From: Lucinisca nassula
Taxonomy: Eukaryota; Mollusca; Bivalvia; Lucinida; Lucinidae
Length of the DNA: 64,000 nt
Reading direction: 5' to 3'
Assembly: GCA_963580285.1 (NCBI GenBank)
Contig: OY757020.1
Span: 103,667,497 to 103,731,496, forward strand
How positions within the stretch are numbered: position 1 is the stretch's first letter; each line of letters starts with the position of its first letter. This document shows, one piece after another, positions 20,152-32,140 of this stretch. The notes below the pieces were generated by a model. That model made no database searches and had not been told where the DNA came from. It worked only from the letters and a program-made list of their open reading frames with translations. A program made the position numbers and the translations under genes.

Positions 20152-21619
20152 TTATTGACAGAACACAAAAAGGTCCTTTTTTTTTTTACCTTTAACCTCT
20201 ATTTATGACCTTGACCTTTCAGGTATTAAACTGGGTCATGCGTGCAACACATCATCTCATGGTGGTTAACATTTCTGCCTAGCAATTTCAAAATCCATCT
20301 AAAAATAAGAAAGTTATTGATCAAACACGAAAAAAGGCCCCTTTTTTACCTTTGACCTCTATGTATGACCTTGACATTTTAGGTACCAAACTGAATCATG
20401 CATGCAACACATCGTCCCATGATGATTAACATGTTTGCCAAGTAACTTCAAATTCTATTTAAAAATAGGCAAGTTATTGACAAAACCCGAAAAAAGGCCC
20501 CTTTTTTTACCTTTGACCTCTAAGTATGACCTTGACCTTTGAGGTACCAACCTGGGTCATGTGCGCAACACATCGCCTTATATTGGTTCACATTTCTGCC
20601 ATGTGATTTCCAAATCCATCTCAAAATAAGAAAGTTATTGACCAAATACGAAAAAAAGGCCCACTTTTTGACTTTTGACCTCTAGGTATGACCTTGACCT
20701 TTGAGGTACCGACCTGCCTCATGTGCAGCACACATCGTCTCATGATTGTTAATAATTATGCCAAGTTATTTTAAAATCCATCACAAAATTAGAAAGTTAT
20801 TGACCAAATACGAAAAAAAGGCCCCTTTTTTGACCTTTGACCTCTAAGTATGACCTTGACCTTTGAGGAACCGACCTGCCTCATGCGCATCACACATTGT
20901 CTTATGGCTGTTAATAATTATGCCAAGTAATTTTAAAATCGATCTCAAAATAAGAAAGTTATTGACCAAATATGAAAAAAGGCCCCTTTTTTTACCTTTG
21001 ACCTCTAAGTATGACCTTGACCTTTGAGGTACCGACCTGCCTCATGCGCACCACACATCGTCTTATGGTTGTTAATATTTCTGCCGAGTAATTTTAAAAT
21101 CCATCAAAAAATAAGAAAGTTATTGACCGGACAGGATTTGCCCATACATATATACATACCAACAAACTTCCAAGGGAGATAATTCAAAAAGTGTAAATGC
21201 GAGAGTTATGGTTCTTGCGCACTGCACATCGTCTAATGCTGATTAATATTTATACGAAGTTTCGTGAAGATAGCTCTAACGGTTTTCAAGTTACAGAGCG
21301 GACACGAATGTGTGACAGACAGACGGACAGACAGACAGACGCCCGGGGGAAAAACAATATGTCTCTCCGAAAAAAAATTTTTCGGGGGAGACATAACTAG
21401 ACCCTAATGGAACATCAGTAGCGGAAAGCCAAAAGGACACTTACTTTCCCTAAAAATGGCCCACTTGCTATACAAAACAAAATAATATAAGCGACACACA
21501 CACACACACGCCATTACAAAAATAAACCACGACAGGAGTACCGCATTGGGACGATCAGTAAAACGACTTCCACTAGGGGTGGGGGCTTTAATCGATTTTA
21601 CGTGGCCACTGTAAAGTAT

Positions 21620-22880
21620 TCTGGAAGCATTGGTGAATAACTACATCGCCAGAAAATAGTGGAATGCCGCAATAAATTGGAAGGTCAATTAATGTATGGT
21701 ATAAAACCACTACCAAAGTTTCTTAAAGAACATCAGTAACTTACACCAGCCCAGTTGTCTCTGGAAATAGGGATGAGCTTGGTAAAAATTCTAGAATATT
21801 TGCTCAAATTACTTCCGAAGCACTCCAGTTAGGAAGAGCATTCTCATACAACAGGAAAACATGCAAAAAGAAATGGAAGTAGATTTCATTAAATACGTCT
21901 GTGCCTCACCTTTATATGTACTTTACTGGTCTGAACATGGTTTAGATATTTTTCATGATCGTGCAAAACAGGATCTATTATTTGGGGATGCCTTTGATAG
22001 TCTTGTTAGAAAAACCGTTAATAGCAAACAGTTCCTATATTATGAATTGGCTTTAAAAACTTCGTTAAAGGAAAATTGGAATTCCTCTCACTGATATCAT
22101 AAGCGAAGATCAAAGCCTTACTGTTGCGTATGACTCGCTTCAGGCTTTAAGGAACGCTTTGTGCATTCAAGAAGTGTGTTATTTCCAAAAAATATAATAA
22201 GTGACAAGGCAATGATTTTCATTTTGTCTGCGTTGAAGGAAATTGCTGGTGAAACCATGAAATTGTTATTTAAACGAGCATGAAATAATGCAAAAGGTAA
22301 ATTTCAAAATCTGAATACAAAGAAAACTTTGGTTCATTAATGTGCGAGTCATTTTGACTGGGCTACTCATGAATTGTAAAACACTGCCTGATGCCGAAGG
22401 AATTCATTAATGTGCGAGTCATTTTGACTGGGCTACTCATGAATTGTAAAACACTGCCTGATGCCGAAGGAATTCTTTTCGATATATTCACTAGCTTATC
22501 TTCAAAAACGTCAAGTGATAAAAAACTAAGTCAAATAATGACCGTCTAATGAGGAAGATAAATGCTTTTGACAACAAAGAGGAAAACATAGACACGGCCA
22601 AAAAGAGGCGGATTATTGAGAGATTTCCATTATTCCCGACATGTTTACTGAAGAAAAATATCAGGTTGCTGATTCTGCCCCATCATTTGAAGATTGGGCA
22701 AAGTCTGTTCAAAATGAAGCTTTAGAAAATTGCAAATTTTGATGTAACGAGTCTATAATCCGTTTCTATTCTGAAATATTTTCTGAAAAGTTAATATGAG
22801 GTCAAAAGATATCTAAAGAAAAAAAAAGATACAGGTAATCAGGAAATAAAAAATTCTTGTACATTACTGTTCTATTCATG
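21620..22880 (+). pseudogene. Decayed transposon protein, unidentified
   Basis: The longest clean frame is 21861-22094, containing YVCASPLYVLYWSEHGLDIF, then HDRAKQDLLFGDAFDSLVRK and QFLYYELALKTS. A frameshift follows. The next segment has TDIISEDQSLTVAYDSLQAL and SDKAMIFILSALKEIAGETM. A later frame has CASHFDWATHEL. The spacing of YYELA, an ISxDQS-like and an SDxAxxFLL-like segment recalls a multicopy transposon-like protein in invertebrates and fish, but I cannot name the superfamily. Pieces of the same ending (ESINPFYSEIFSEN) recur at about 23930. A 67-bp tandem duplication at 22335-22470 and several stops show it is dead. Confidence 0.45.
22335..22470 (+). repeat. 67-bp tandem duplication
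   Basis: TTCATTAATGTGCGAGTC through CTGATGCCGAAGGAA occurs twice in a row, identical by eye. A third partial copy lies at about 22872-22915. It duplicates coding sequence of the decayed protein. Confidence 0.9.
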
Positions 22881-22924
22881 AATTGTAAAACACTGCTTAA
22901 TGCCGAAGGAATTCTTTTTGATAT

Positions 22925-23385
22925 ATTCAGTGTCTAACTGTTGGTTTTCTTTTGCTCCAGCATTTCAGTGGTATCTTGCTGTCGAGTCCTCACCGTTGTT
23001 TCATCTCTGTGGTTGTTTGATTATTTGTGTTCACGGAGATGTTGCAATGATGAGTTAGGAGGCCTTCAGGCGGACTGAACAAATTATTTGTCTAAATCGC
23101 GACCGAAGTAAGGGCGAGGATTGTGGCCACGGAAAATCGATTTAAGCCCCCCAGTGGAATTTGTTTCCGCTGACCGTTCCAAGGCAGTTCTTCTGTCGCG
23201 GTTTATTTTTGTTACAGTTTGTCTTTGGCCATTTTGTGGGAAAGTAACTGTCCTTTTGTCTTTCCGCTATTGATGTTTCCATTAGTGTCTGCTGTATCAA
23301 GTTTGTGTTCCTTTCCCTTTGGTGTCTCTGATGGGAGCTGTGGGTTAATTGTATCGATTCCTGATCAGTGCCTCCACTTCTAATT
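22925..23385 (+). mobile_element. PLE 3' UTR, subfamily II
   Basis: Plus-strand UTR from TCTAACTGTTGGTTTTCTTT (22930) to GATCAGTGCCTCCACTTCTA (about 23382), with an internal loss after GTTACAGTTTGTCTTTGGCC. A second shorter piece (TTGTGGGAAAGTAATTGTCC to CACTCCTATTTTG) is at 23770-23925. Confidence 0.8.
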
Positions 23386-24190
23386 TTCAAAAACGTAAAA
23401 TGATAAAACTAAGTCAAATAATGACCGTGTAATGAGGAAGATAAATGATTTTGACACCAAAGCGGAAAATATAGACACGGCCAAAAAAACAGCCAGATTA
23501 TTTAGAGACTTCCATTAATCCCGACATGTTTACTGAAGAAGAATATCAGGTTGCTGGTTCTCCTTCACCATTTAAAGACAAAATGAGGAAGATAAATGCT
23601 TTTGACACCAAAGAGGAAATCTTAGACACGGCCAAAAAGAGGCAGATTATTTAGAGGCTTCCATTATTCCCGACATGTTTACTGAAGAAATATATCAGGT
23701 TGCTGGTTCTGCCTCATCATTTGAAGATTGGGCAAAATCTGTTCAAAACGAAGCTTTAGAAAATTGCAAACATTGTGGGAAAGTAATTGTCCTTTTGGCT
23801 GTCCGCTGTTGATGTTGCCATTAGTGTCTGTTGTTTCGTGTCTGTGTTTCTTTCCATTTAATGTCTCTCATGGGAGCTGTGGATTAATTGTATCGATTCT
23901 TGATCATTGCCTTCACTCCTATTTTGTATCTCACGAGTCTATAAACCCTTTCTATTCTGAAATATTTTCTGAAAATTGAATCCAATATTTCCATTGTGGC
24001 CCGCCATTTTAATAGGTGATTAGTCAAGGCATACTTCTGCAAAAATGCGTTTTTGGAAGAAGAAATTTCTGAAAATCCACCAAACACAAACAGGATAATT
24101 GAAAACAGATTCAGAATTCATAAAAGCATCTTTGAAAATAGCCGGTCACAGCATCGAATTGATAAGTTCTCAGAGTTGTTGAAAGATTAA
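23386..24190 (+). repeat. Duplicated pieces of the unidentified transposon
   Basis: The phrase ATGAGGAAGATAAATG...TTTTGACACCAAAG...TAGACACGGCCAAAAA occurs at 22549, 23433 and 23580, and CCCGACATGTTTACTGAAGAA three times. These are partial repeats of the same decayed gene, interleaved with PLE 3' pieces (23770-23925). From 23950 to 24190 the sequence is unassigned, AT-rich and in the same style. Confidence 0.55.
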
Positions 24191-24254
24191 AAATTGTCAA
24201 TAAAACAATTGCAGTTTCAGAAAGTCTTCGTTCAAAATCAAACTTTTACAAGAC

Positions 24255-24345
24255 AAAGAAAGAAACAAACAAACAAAAACAAAAAAAAAAAAAAAACACA
24301 CACACACATAAAAAAACACACACACATACAAAAAAAAGAAAACAA
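24255..24345. repeat. Low-complexity A / (CA)n
   Basis: A16-type run followed by (CA)n, A-rich spacer and (CA)n again. Confidence 0.9.
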
Positions 24346-25990
24346 TTTAAGTAGAGCTGGTAGTACCAATTTATTTAACAAGAGGACAATGATGGTCCTA
24401 TATCGATCACCTGAGCTAAGAGATTTACATGTGGGTCCCTGGGCGGGACAATTTTTGCCTCAGGGCAGCAAATGAAGCTTAATATCAAATACCATAGACC
24501 TGGGCCTTCTGGTTTCACTTTTAAGCTAGAAAGCCTCCATGCGAGTAAATTAATTGTTACTTTGTTTGATATTGTACTTGAACTGAGGACGAGGGTTGAA
24601 GTTTCATAAACTCCGGAGTTGAAGCCCCACGTATTTCTACAACAGACCCTCCCAAGGTGGTCGTTCTTTTGCAGTGTCTTATTTGCTATTTGGTAGTGTC
24701 TTATTTGTTATTTGGCTTTGTGCCTCCGTGTCACTTTTTATAGGTGACTTGAGACGGCTGCGTTCTTAGATTTTGGCCTTTCCAGAGTGACCTTTTCTTA
24801 CTAGTTTTCATATAAAAACATTCTTAAAGGTTTTTTCCCTATATAAGCCTATGTAAAAAATGTGGACCCGGGGTGGGGTGGGGCATTTTTGGCCCCATGG
24901 CTATCATTTGAATAATCTTGGAAGAGGTCCACTAGATGAAGCTTCATACCAAATATCCAAGATCTAGGCCTTTTGGTTTCAGCCTAGAAGATTTTTAAAG
25001 ATATTCCCTGTATTTTCCTATGTAAAACCCCGGACAGTGCCATTTTTGGCCCCAGGGCTATAAGTTGAAAAATCTTGGAAGAGGTCCAATACATGAGGAT
25101 TCATACCAAATATCAAAGACCTGGGCCTTCATACCAAATATCAAGGACCTGGGCCTTCTGGTTTCAGACAAGACGAATTTCCCCAATATAAGCCTATGTA
25201 AAACCTGTGGGCCCCGGAGTGGGGGGCATTTTGGCCCCAGGGCTATGATTTGAACAATCTTGGTAGAGGTCTACTAGAAGAAGCTTCATACAAAATATCC
25301 ACGACCTGGGCCTGCTGGTTTCAGACAAGAAGATTTTTAAAGGTTTCCCTATATTAGAGAAAGCGACCAGTGGGTCACGTATACCTCCGGCCAGTGCCAC
25401 CCTCTGATATATCTTTCGAGCTTGTATGTAACATGAATGAAGAAGTCAAGAAGCTATAAGAATCTATAATGTGCTTAAAAAATGTAAACCAAACATAATC
25501 TTTCTAAATGGACCAAGGGAGTGAGAGCATCGAAGTGGGGGCATCAATGTTACAGAAGCAGCAGGGTGGGGTATGCATCAATGAAATCTTTGAACTGGTA
25601 TGCAACATTGATGCAAGTATCAATAGAATTTGTCTTGAGTTTAGAACATTATGTAACAGGCATCTATAAACTTTGTCATAAAACTCTAACCAAATTTAAA
25701 CTTTCTAAGTCCATGACCCTGAGGTCTAGGTCACTGTGGGTGGGGAAGCAACATGCATCTCGAAATCTTTGGACTGGTATGGAACATTGATGCAAGTAAC
25801 AACTGAATTTGTCTTAGAGTTTAGAACATACGGGCATCTATAAACTTTGTCATAAAACTTTAACCAAGATGTAAAATTTCTAAGTCTGTGACCTTGACCT
25901 CAAGGTCATTGTAGGGGGTGGGACATGCATCAATGAAATCTTTAGACCAGTATGTAACTGCAGTGAAAGTATCAACTAAATCTATCAAAG

Positions 25991-26513
25991 ATGATGATGA
26001 TTTCGTGTTTAACGACGTGTCAACCCTCTTTGTGGGTCATAAGCGTCAAACGGTTAATGGTTAAACGGCATGAATAATTATGATGATATTAAAAAGTAAA
26101 AAAGTCAGAATGATAATGTATAAAAATCTGAAACAGTTAAATCCTATGAAAAAGTCCAATTTCTTTTAAGAATAAAATAATATTATCAACAAGTACATCT
26201 CGAAACAGTTGTTGCAAAGTGTCAGCTTTGAAATATAAAATACGTGAGGGTGAAAAGTCAACACAGTCAATTAAGATATGTTTCACAGTGAATGGCTGAT
26301 CACAACCTACACAAGAAGGCTGATCATCATCATTAAAAATATAAGAATGAGTAACTCTAGTATGGCCGATGCGCAGTCGTGTTAATACTACGTCCTCTTT
26401 TCTGGAAAACTGTGGAGGAGAGCATTTTGTACTATCGACAGGTTAAATGGCATGGAGTTTGTTAATTAATACACGGTCCCATTCGCCTTGCCATTCCGAC
26501 AAGATGTATCTGT
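25991..26513 (-). mobile_element. Extra truncated LINE 3' end abutting copy 2
   Basis: About 520 bases of LINE 3' end (from the (ATC)n tail to the ORF2 segment near CGACAAGATGTATCT), directly followed at 26514 by another (ATC)n tail that belongs to the longer copy 2. Both are inside the same target duplication, so this short copy probably landed in the tail of copy 2 after its insertion. Confidence 0.75.
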
Positions 26514-26626
26514 CGATAATGATGATGATGATTTCGTGTTTAACGACGCGTCAACCCTCTTTGTGGGTCATAAGCGTCAAACGGTTAATGGTCAACGGCA
26601 ATTAGAATTATGAGGATATTAAGAAT

Positions 26627-29600
26627 AAACAAGAGGCCCATGGGCCACTATGCTCACCAGAGCTCAGGTGGGCACTGCCCATCCTGCCCAATGGCAGCCA
26701 TGTATTTTAACATGATATCATTTTAATCCACCAAATGAACCCCCATGTCCAAATGAGCACCCATGTGGACTCAGCATCTGAAAAGTTAGGCCTTTTATGA
26801 AGTAGAGGGGGTGGGGCATGGACCCAATGGAGCCCTGGTTGGTATCACTAAATGAAACAAAAATATATATGGTTTAGCAGTGGGGATCTGTAAGGCCTCT
26901 TTAACAGTTGAGGGGTTGGGGCATGCCCTGTTGATCCCAGGAAAGCCCAAACTGTTGTCCCTAAATGTGTCTTATCATAAGGACCAAGTATATATATGGT
27001 TCAGCGCTGGGAATCTGACCGGTTTCAGAGATTTGAGGCCCTTTTATGAAATAGGAATGGCCCCTGCAAACCCCGCTACAGTAGGTGTGCTAATAATAAG
27101 GAACAAGAACATATATGATTATGGGGTGGGGATTTGAATGGTTTCTGAAATATAAAGCCTTTTATGAAATGGAAGGGCGGGGCACATTGCCTCAGCACAA
27201 AGAGACCTCCAGGTTGGTGTGATTGAACAAGTCTTATCATAAGGAACAAGTATATGGTTTAGGGGTGGGGATCTGAACTATTTCTGATATATATGGCTTT
27301 TAATGAAGTAAAGCGGTGTGGCATGGCCTGGGCGTGCCCGGGGGACTCCCAAGCTGGTGTCACTGAATGCGTCTTATCATAAGAAAGATGAATATATATG
27401 GTTTAGGGTGGGGCTAAGAACATTCTCTGAGATATAAGGCCTTATGTGAAGTGGAGGGGTGGGGCAAGGCCCAGGGAGACTCCCAGGTTGGTGTCAATGA
27501 ATGTGTCTTATCATAAGGAACAAGACTATATATGGTTAAGGGGTGGCCATCTGTAGGGTTTCCGAGATATTGTGATATTATGAAATGGAGGGGGTGGGGC
27601 ATGGCCCCAGCATATCCCTGGGAACCCCCAGGTTGGTGTTACTGAATGCGTCTTATCATAATGAACAAGAATATATATGGTTTAGGGGTGGGGATCTGAA
27701 CAGTTTCTGAAATATATGGCCTTTTTTTAAGTGGAGGGGTGGGGCAAGGCCCCAGCGCGTCTCTGAGGACCCCCAGGTTGGTGTCAATGAATGTGTCTTA
27801 TCATAAGAAGCAAGCATATATATGGTTTATGGGCGGGGATCTGTAAGGTTTCCGAGATATTGGGCCTTTTATCAAATGGAGGGGGTGGGGCATGGCCCCG
27901 GTGCATCCAGGGGACTCCCAGGTTGATGTCACTGAATGGGTCTTATCAAAAGGAACTAGAGCTGTCAGAGGATCTGACTATAGCCCCGCTATAGCGCTAT
28001 CAGAGGAGTAAGACACATTGACTCTAAAAGCTTTTAACCTATCAGGGGAGCTTTCTTAGTTCCAGAGAAAACTTTAATATTTTTTTTTTCTTTGCTGGGG
28101 AGATAACCCCAAGAGTAATGTTGTTGGCCATTATTTACTTACATCCACCTAATGTTCATGTTTATACAAAGTTTCAGCTTTCTAGCTTTCTTAGTACCTG
28201 AGAAAACTGTATCGAAAATATTTTTCATGGTTTGATGGTTAGAAAAGTGAAATGATTTTTTTACTTGCAGAAAATATCCTATCAGGGGAGATAACTCCAA
28301 GAGTTATGGGCCTTTGGCCATTATTTTGGTAAGGGCCATACATCCACCCACTTTTCATGTTCATACAAAGTTTCAGTATTCTAGCTTTCTTAGTTCCTGA
28401 GAAAACTGTCACCAAACCTTTTCATTTATTAAAAAAAACTATACTATCAGGGGAGATAACTCCAAAAGTAATGGGCCCTCGGCCATTATTTTGGTTAGCT
28501 CCCTATATCCACCCATTGTCCACATTTATGCAAAGTTTGAGGTTTCTAGCTTCTTTAGTTCCTGAGAAAACTGTGACCAAACATTTTCATTAAAAAAAAA
28601 ACCTATATTTTCATTTATTTAAAAAACCTATCAGGAGAGATAACTCCAACAGTTATGGGCCCTTGGCCATTATTTTGGTAAGCTCCCTATATCCACCCAT
28701 TGTCCACATTTATGCAAAGTTTGAGCTTTCTAGCTTCTTTCGTTCCTGAGAAAACTGTGACCAAACATTTTCATTTAAAAAAACCTATCAGGGGAGATAA
28801 CTCCAAGAGTTATGGGCCCTTGGTCATAATTTCGGTAAGGTCCGTGGAGGCACCCATTGGTTTCTAGCTTCTTTAGTTCCTGAGAAAACTGTGACCAAAC
28901 ATTTTCATTTAAAAAAAACCTATATTTTCATTTATTTAAAAAACCTATCAGGAGAGATAACTCCAACAGTTATGGGCCCTTGGCCATTATTTTGGTAAGC
29001 TCCCTATATCCACCCATTGTCCACATTTATGCAAAGTTTGAGCTTTCTAGCTTCTTTCGTTCCTGAGAAAACTGTGACCAAACATTTTCATTTAAAAAAA
29101 CCTATCAGGGGAGATAACTCCGAGAGTTATGGGCCCTTGGTCATAATTTCAGAAAATATCCTATCAGGGGAGATAACTCCAAGAGTTATGGGCCTTTGGC
29201 CATTATTTTGGTAAGGGCCATACATCCACCCACTTTTCATGTTCATACAAAGTTTCAGTATTCTAGCTTTCTTAGTTCCTGAGAAAACTGTCACCAAACC
29301 TTTTCATTTATTAAAAAAAACTATACTATCAGGGGAGATAACTCCAAAAGTAATGGGCCCTCGGCCATTATTTTGGTTAGCTCCCTATATCCACCCATTG
29401 TCCACATTTATGCAAAGTTTGAGGTTTCTAGCTTCTTTAGTTCCTGAGAAAACTGTGACCAAACATTTTCATTTAAAAAAAACCTATATTTTCATTTATT
29501 TAAAAAACCTATCAGGAGAGATAACTCCAACAGTTATGGGCCCTTGGCCATTATTTTGGTAAGCTCCCTATATCCACCCATTGTCCACATTTATGCAAAG

Positions 29601-30998
29601 TTTGAGCTTTCTAGCTTCTTTCGTTCCTGAGAAAACTGTGACCAAACATTTTCATTTAAAAAAACCTATCAGGGGAGATAACTCCAAGAGTTATGGGCCC
29701 TTGGTCATAATTTCGGTAAGGTCCGTGGAGGCACCCATTGTCCACGTGTATACAAAGTTTTAGTTTTCTAGCTCTCTTAGTTTCGGGGAAAACTGTGACG
29801 AAAAAATAACGGAATAACGGAATTACGGAATTACAGAATTACAGAATTACGGAATTACAGAATTACGGAATGACAGGGCAAATCCAATATAGCCCCACTT
29901 TTCAAGCGGGGCTATAATAACAAGAATATATATGGTTTAGGGGTGGGAATCTGAATGGTTTCCGAGATATTGGGCCTTTTATAAAGTTGAGGGGGTGGGG
30001 CCTGACCTGTGCGCATCCCTGACGACCCCCAGGTTGGTGTTACTGAATGGGTCTTATCAATAGGAACAATAATATATATGGTTTAGGGGTGGGGATCTGA
30101 ACAGTTTCTGAGATATATGGCCTTTTGTGAAGTGGAGGGGTGGGGCAAGGCCCCAGCGCATCTTTGAGGACCCCCAGGTTGGTGTCAATGAATGTGTCTT
30201 ATCATCAGAAGCCAGATATATATGGTTTAGGGGCGGGGATCTGTAAGGTTTACGAGATATTGGGCCTTTTATGAAATGGAGGGGGTGGGGCATGGCCCCG
30301 GCGCATCCAGGGGACTCCCAGGTTGATGTCACTGAATGGGTCTTATCATAAGGAACAAGAATATATATGGTTTAGGGGTGGGGATCTGAATGGTTTCCGA
30401 GATATTGGGCCTTTTATTAAGTGGAGGGGGTGGGGCATGACCTCGGCGCATCCCTGAGGACCCCAAGGTTGGTGTTACTAAATGCGTCTTATCAATAGGA
30501 ACAAGAATATATATGGTTTAGGGGTCGGGATCTGAATGGTTTCTGAGATATATGGCCTTTTATGAAGTGGAGGGGGTGGGGCATGGCCCCGGCACAACCT
30601 GGGGGACCCTCATGTTGGCATAAAAGCATATGGCTGAAAGAATTTTACTCAAGAAACATTTCTATTAAAGTTTTGTCCAAATATCTGCAATGACTTGGCA
30701 GTAAATGCCATTTTTCAATTTTCCCCATTATAAGTCTATGGAAACTCTAAGTTGCCATAGCAACCAAACTAATGGGCCGATTTTCATAAAAAACACAAAC
30801 TTTCAATCCCCCAGCCCAAGGATGCTACAGATAAAATTTGGGCTGAATCGGTCCAGTGGCTTCAGAGAAGAAGATGTTTGAAAGTGTTGACGTCAGACGA
30901 CGACGACGACAACGACGACAACGACGACGACGACGACGCCGGACAACTGCCTATCCTATAAGCTCCCCCGGAGCCTTCGGCTCTGGTGAGCTAAAAAG
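26627..30998. mobile_element. Satellite-bearing element A, nested in LINE copy 2
   Basis: The left end AACAAGAGGCCCATGGGCC and TGCTCACCAGAGCTC (inverted repeat GCTCACCAGAGC at 26652-26663) pairs with GCTCTGGTGAGC at 30980-30991. A hairpin GAGCC-TTC-GGCTC precedes the right end and TAAAAA follows. The core has about 140-bp units (ATATATGGTTTAGGGGTGGG, GAGATAT...GGCCTTTTATGAA, GGGGTGGGGCATGGCCC, CCCCCAGGTTGGTGT, GTCTTATCATAAGGAACAAG), about eight before and five after element B. The right part shares sequence with 5450-5760 and has a (GAC)n-rich run at 30895-30945. It interrupts the LINE 3' UTR: GATATTAAG and ATGTATAAAAATCTTAAACAG are its LINE flanks. Confidence 0.75.
27960..29920. mobile_element. 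Satellite-bearing element B, nested in A, with higher-order duplications
   Basis: Inverted ends TATAGCCCCGC (27979-27989) and GCGGGGCTATA (29906-29916). The units, about 160 bp, contain TATCAGGGGAGATAACTCCA, AGAGTTATGGGCCCTTGGCC, ATTATTTTGGTAAG, CATATCCACCCA-like, TATGCAAAGTTTGAGCTTTC, TTAGTTCCTGAGAAAACTGT and GACCAAACATTTTCATT. A 593-base block, 28267-28859, recurs almost unchanged at 29149-29741, and 28545-28850 recurs at 28860-29148. An 8-bp minisatellite (GGAATTAC) sits at 29805-29870. The pairs of similar plus frames (28357-28593 and 29239-29562, and others) are produced by these repeats and are not genes. Confidence 0.75.
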
Positions 30999-31339
30999 TT
31001 AGTTTGATATGTATAAAAATCTTAAACAGTTAAATCTTATGAAAAAGTCCAATTTCTTTTAAGAATAAAATAATATTTTCAAAAGGTACATACATCTTGA
31101 AACAATTGTTGCAAAGTGTCAGCTTTGAAGTATAAGTTACGGGACTGTGAAAAGTCTACACATTCAATTAAAATATGTTTCACAGTGAATGGCTGATCAC
31201 AGCCTACACAGGAAGGCTGTTCATCACCATTTAAAATAAAAGAATGAGTAACTCTAGTATGGCCAATGCGCAGTCGTGTTAATACTACATCCTCTTTCCT
31301 GGAAAACTGTGGAGGAGAGCATTTAGTTCCAACGACAGG

Positions 31340-32140
31340 TTAAATGGCATGGAGTTTGTTATTTATTGCACGGTCCCATTCGCCTTGCCAATCCGACAAG
31401 ATGTATCTATTGATAAATGGTTTAAAATTATTAAATGGAATTTTAAAAACAGACGGATCAAGATTGAGCGATTCCTTTGCTTTCTTGTCAGCAGACTCAT
31501 TGCCGACAATACCAATATGGCTCGGAAGCCAACAAAACAAGATTTGGTGCGTTTTAGAAATTTCATGATGTTTTTCGATCAGTTTTTGTATTTGAGGATT
31601 TTTAGATAATGAATGGTCTAAAGCCTTAAGCACAGAAAGTGAATCAGAAAATATAATTGTTTTTTGAAATGATGAAGAACTGATAAAATCTAAAGCTAGG
31701 TCTATTGCTTTGGCTTCAGCTGTAAAAATAGATGAACCATCTGGAAGGCGCAAGGTTTGGTGCGTATCTTGAGAAACATACGCACAACCAACTTTTTCTC
31801 CTTCTTTGGAACCATCAGTATAGACTTGCTGGTAATCATCATAACGTGACTGCAATACCTGAAAGTTTTGTTTTAGTAGCATTGGATTTGATTCGGATTT
31901 TTTACCATCATGTAAGTCAAACAGAATAGAAGGTTTTTTAATACACCAAGATGCAACTTCCGCCGTTTCATGTTTTTGAATATTTTTAAGGTCGATACCT
32001 GAATTTTCTAGCAGTGGTAAAATACGTAATCCAAAAGGTTTGATTGCTGTGGGTTTAGTTTCATACTTATCCACAAATTGAGGTGGAAATGAAATTTTGA
32101 ATGCCGGGTTAGATGGATTAGCAGCCAAGTCTAATAGCAT
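31340..32140 (-). pseudogene. LINE ORF2 RNase H region, copy 2
   Basis: 266-codon frame. It holds a complete-looking RNase H: VYTDGS (Asp), FTAEAKAIDLAL (Glu), IFSDSLSVLKAL (Asp) and WLPSHIGIVGNESADKKAKE (final Asp), i.e. all four metal-binding acidic residues. RNase H in I-type LINEs removes RNA from the cDNA hybrid. The upstream join to RT is lost through one extra G in CTTGGCTGCT near 32130 (frames overlap by 23 bases). The frame ends early at a TAA (31340-31342) where copy 3 has AAA. The C-terminal zinc-like segment (CVGCDQPFTVKHIL in copy 3) would follow, to about 31015. Confidence 0.88.

Larger units (their letters stand above)
17883..21394. mobile_element. Satellite-bearing element D, 12-bp terminal inverted repeats
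   Basis: Left end has ATGTCTCCCCCG at 17908-17919 and right end has CGGGGGAGACAT at 21383-21394. The core is a tandem array of about 157-bp units with phrases TTTGACCTCTAAGTATGACC, TTGACCTTTGAGGTACC, ACACATCGTCTCATG, TTCTGCCAAGTAATTT and AAAGTTATTGACC. About nine units are seen, two to three before and six after an inserted array (E). The right end holds a GACAGACGGACAGACAGAC run and a strong hairpin (GTCTCTCCG ... CGGGGGAGAC). No protein-coding capacity. It is a non-autonomous element whose mechanism I cannot assign. Confidence 0.7.
17793..21612 (-). mobile_element. PLE 3' UTR fragment split by satellite element D
   Basis: The PLE subfamily II 3' UTR reads from GTGAATGCAATGATCAGG to CATGAAACAACTAG at 17882. 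It resumes at ACTAGACCCTAATGGAAC near 21397 and ends near 21612 (AATCGATTTTACGTGGCC). The joined order equals other uninterrupted copies (e.g. 46060-46100), so element D inserted here. AACTAG is on both sides (17877-17882 and 21395-21400), a likely 6-bp target duplication. Confidence 0.8.

Noticed and set aside
28357..29763. Family of similar plus-strand ORFs (FLVPEKTVTKPFHL type)
   Set aside because: They follow the tandem unit of satellite element B and contain no conserved residues beyond the DNA repeat.
17883..30998. CRISPR-like array because of regular repeats
   Set aside because: Units of 140-330 bp diverge gradually and contain no short conserved repeat with unique spacers; eukaryotic context.
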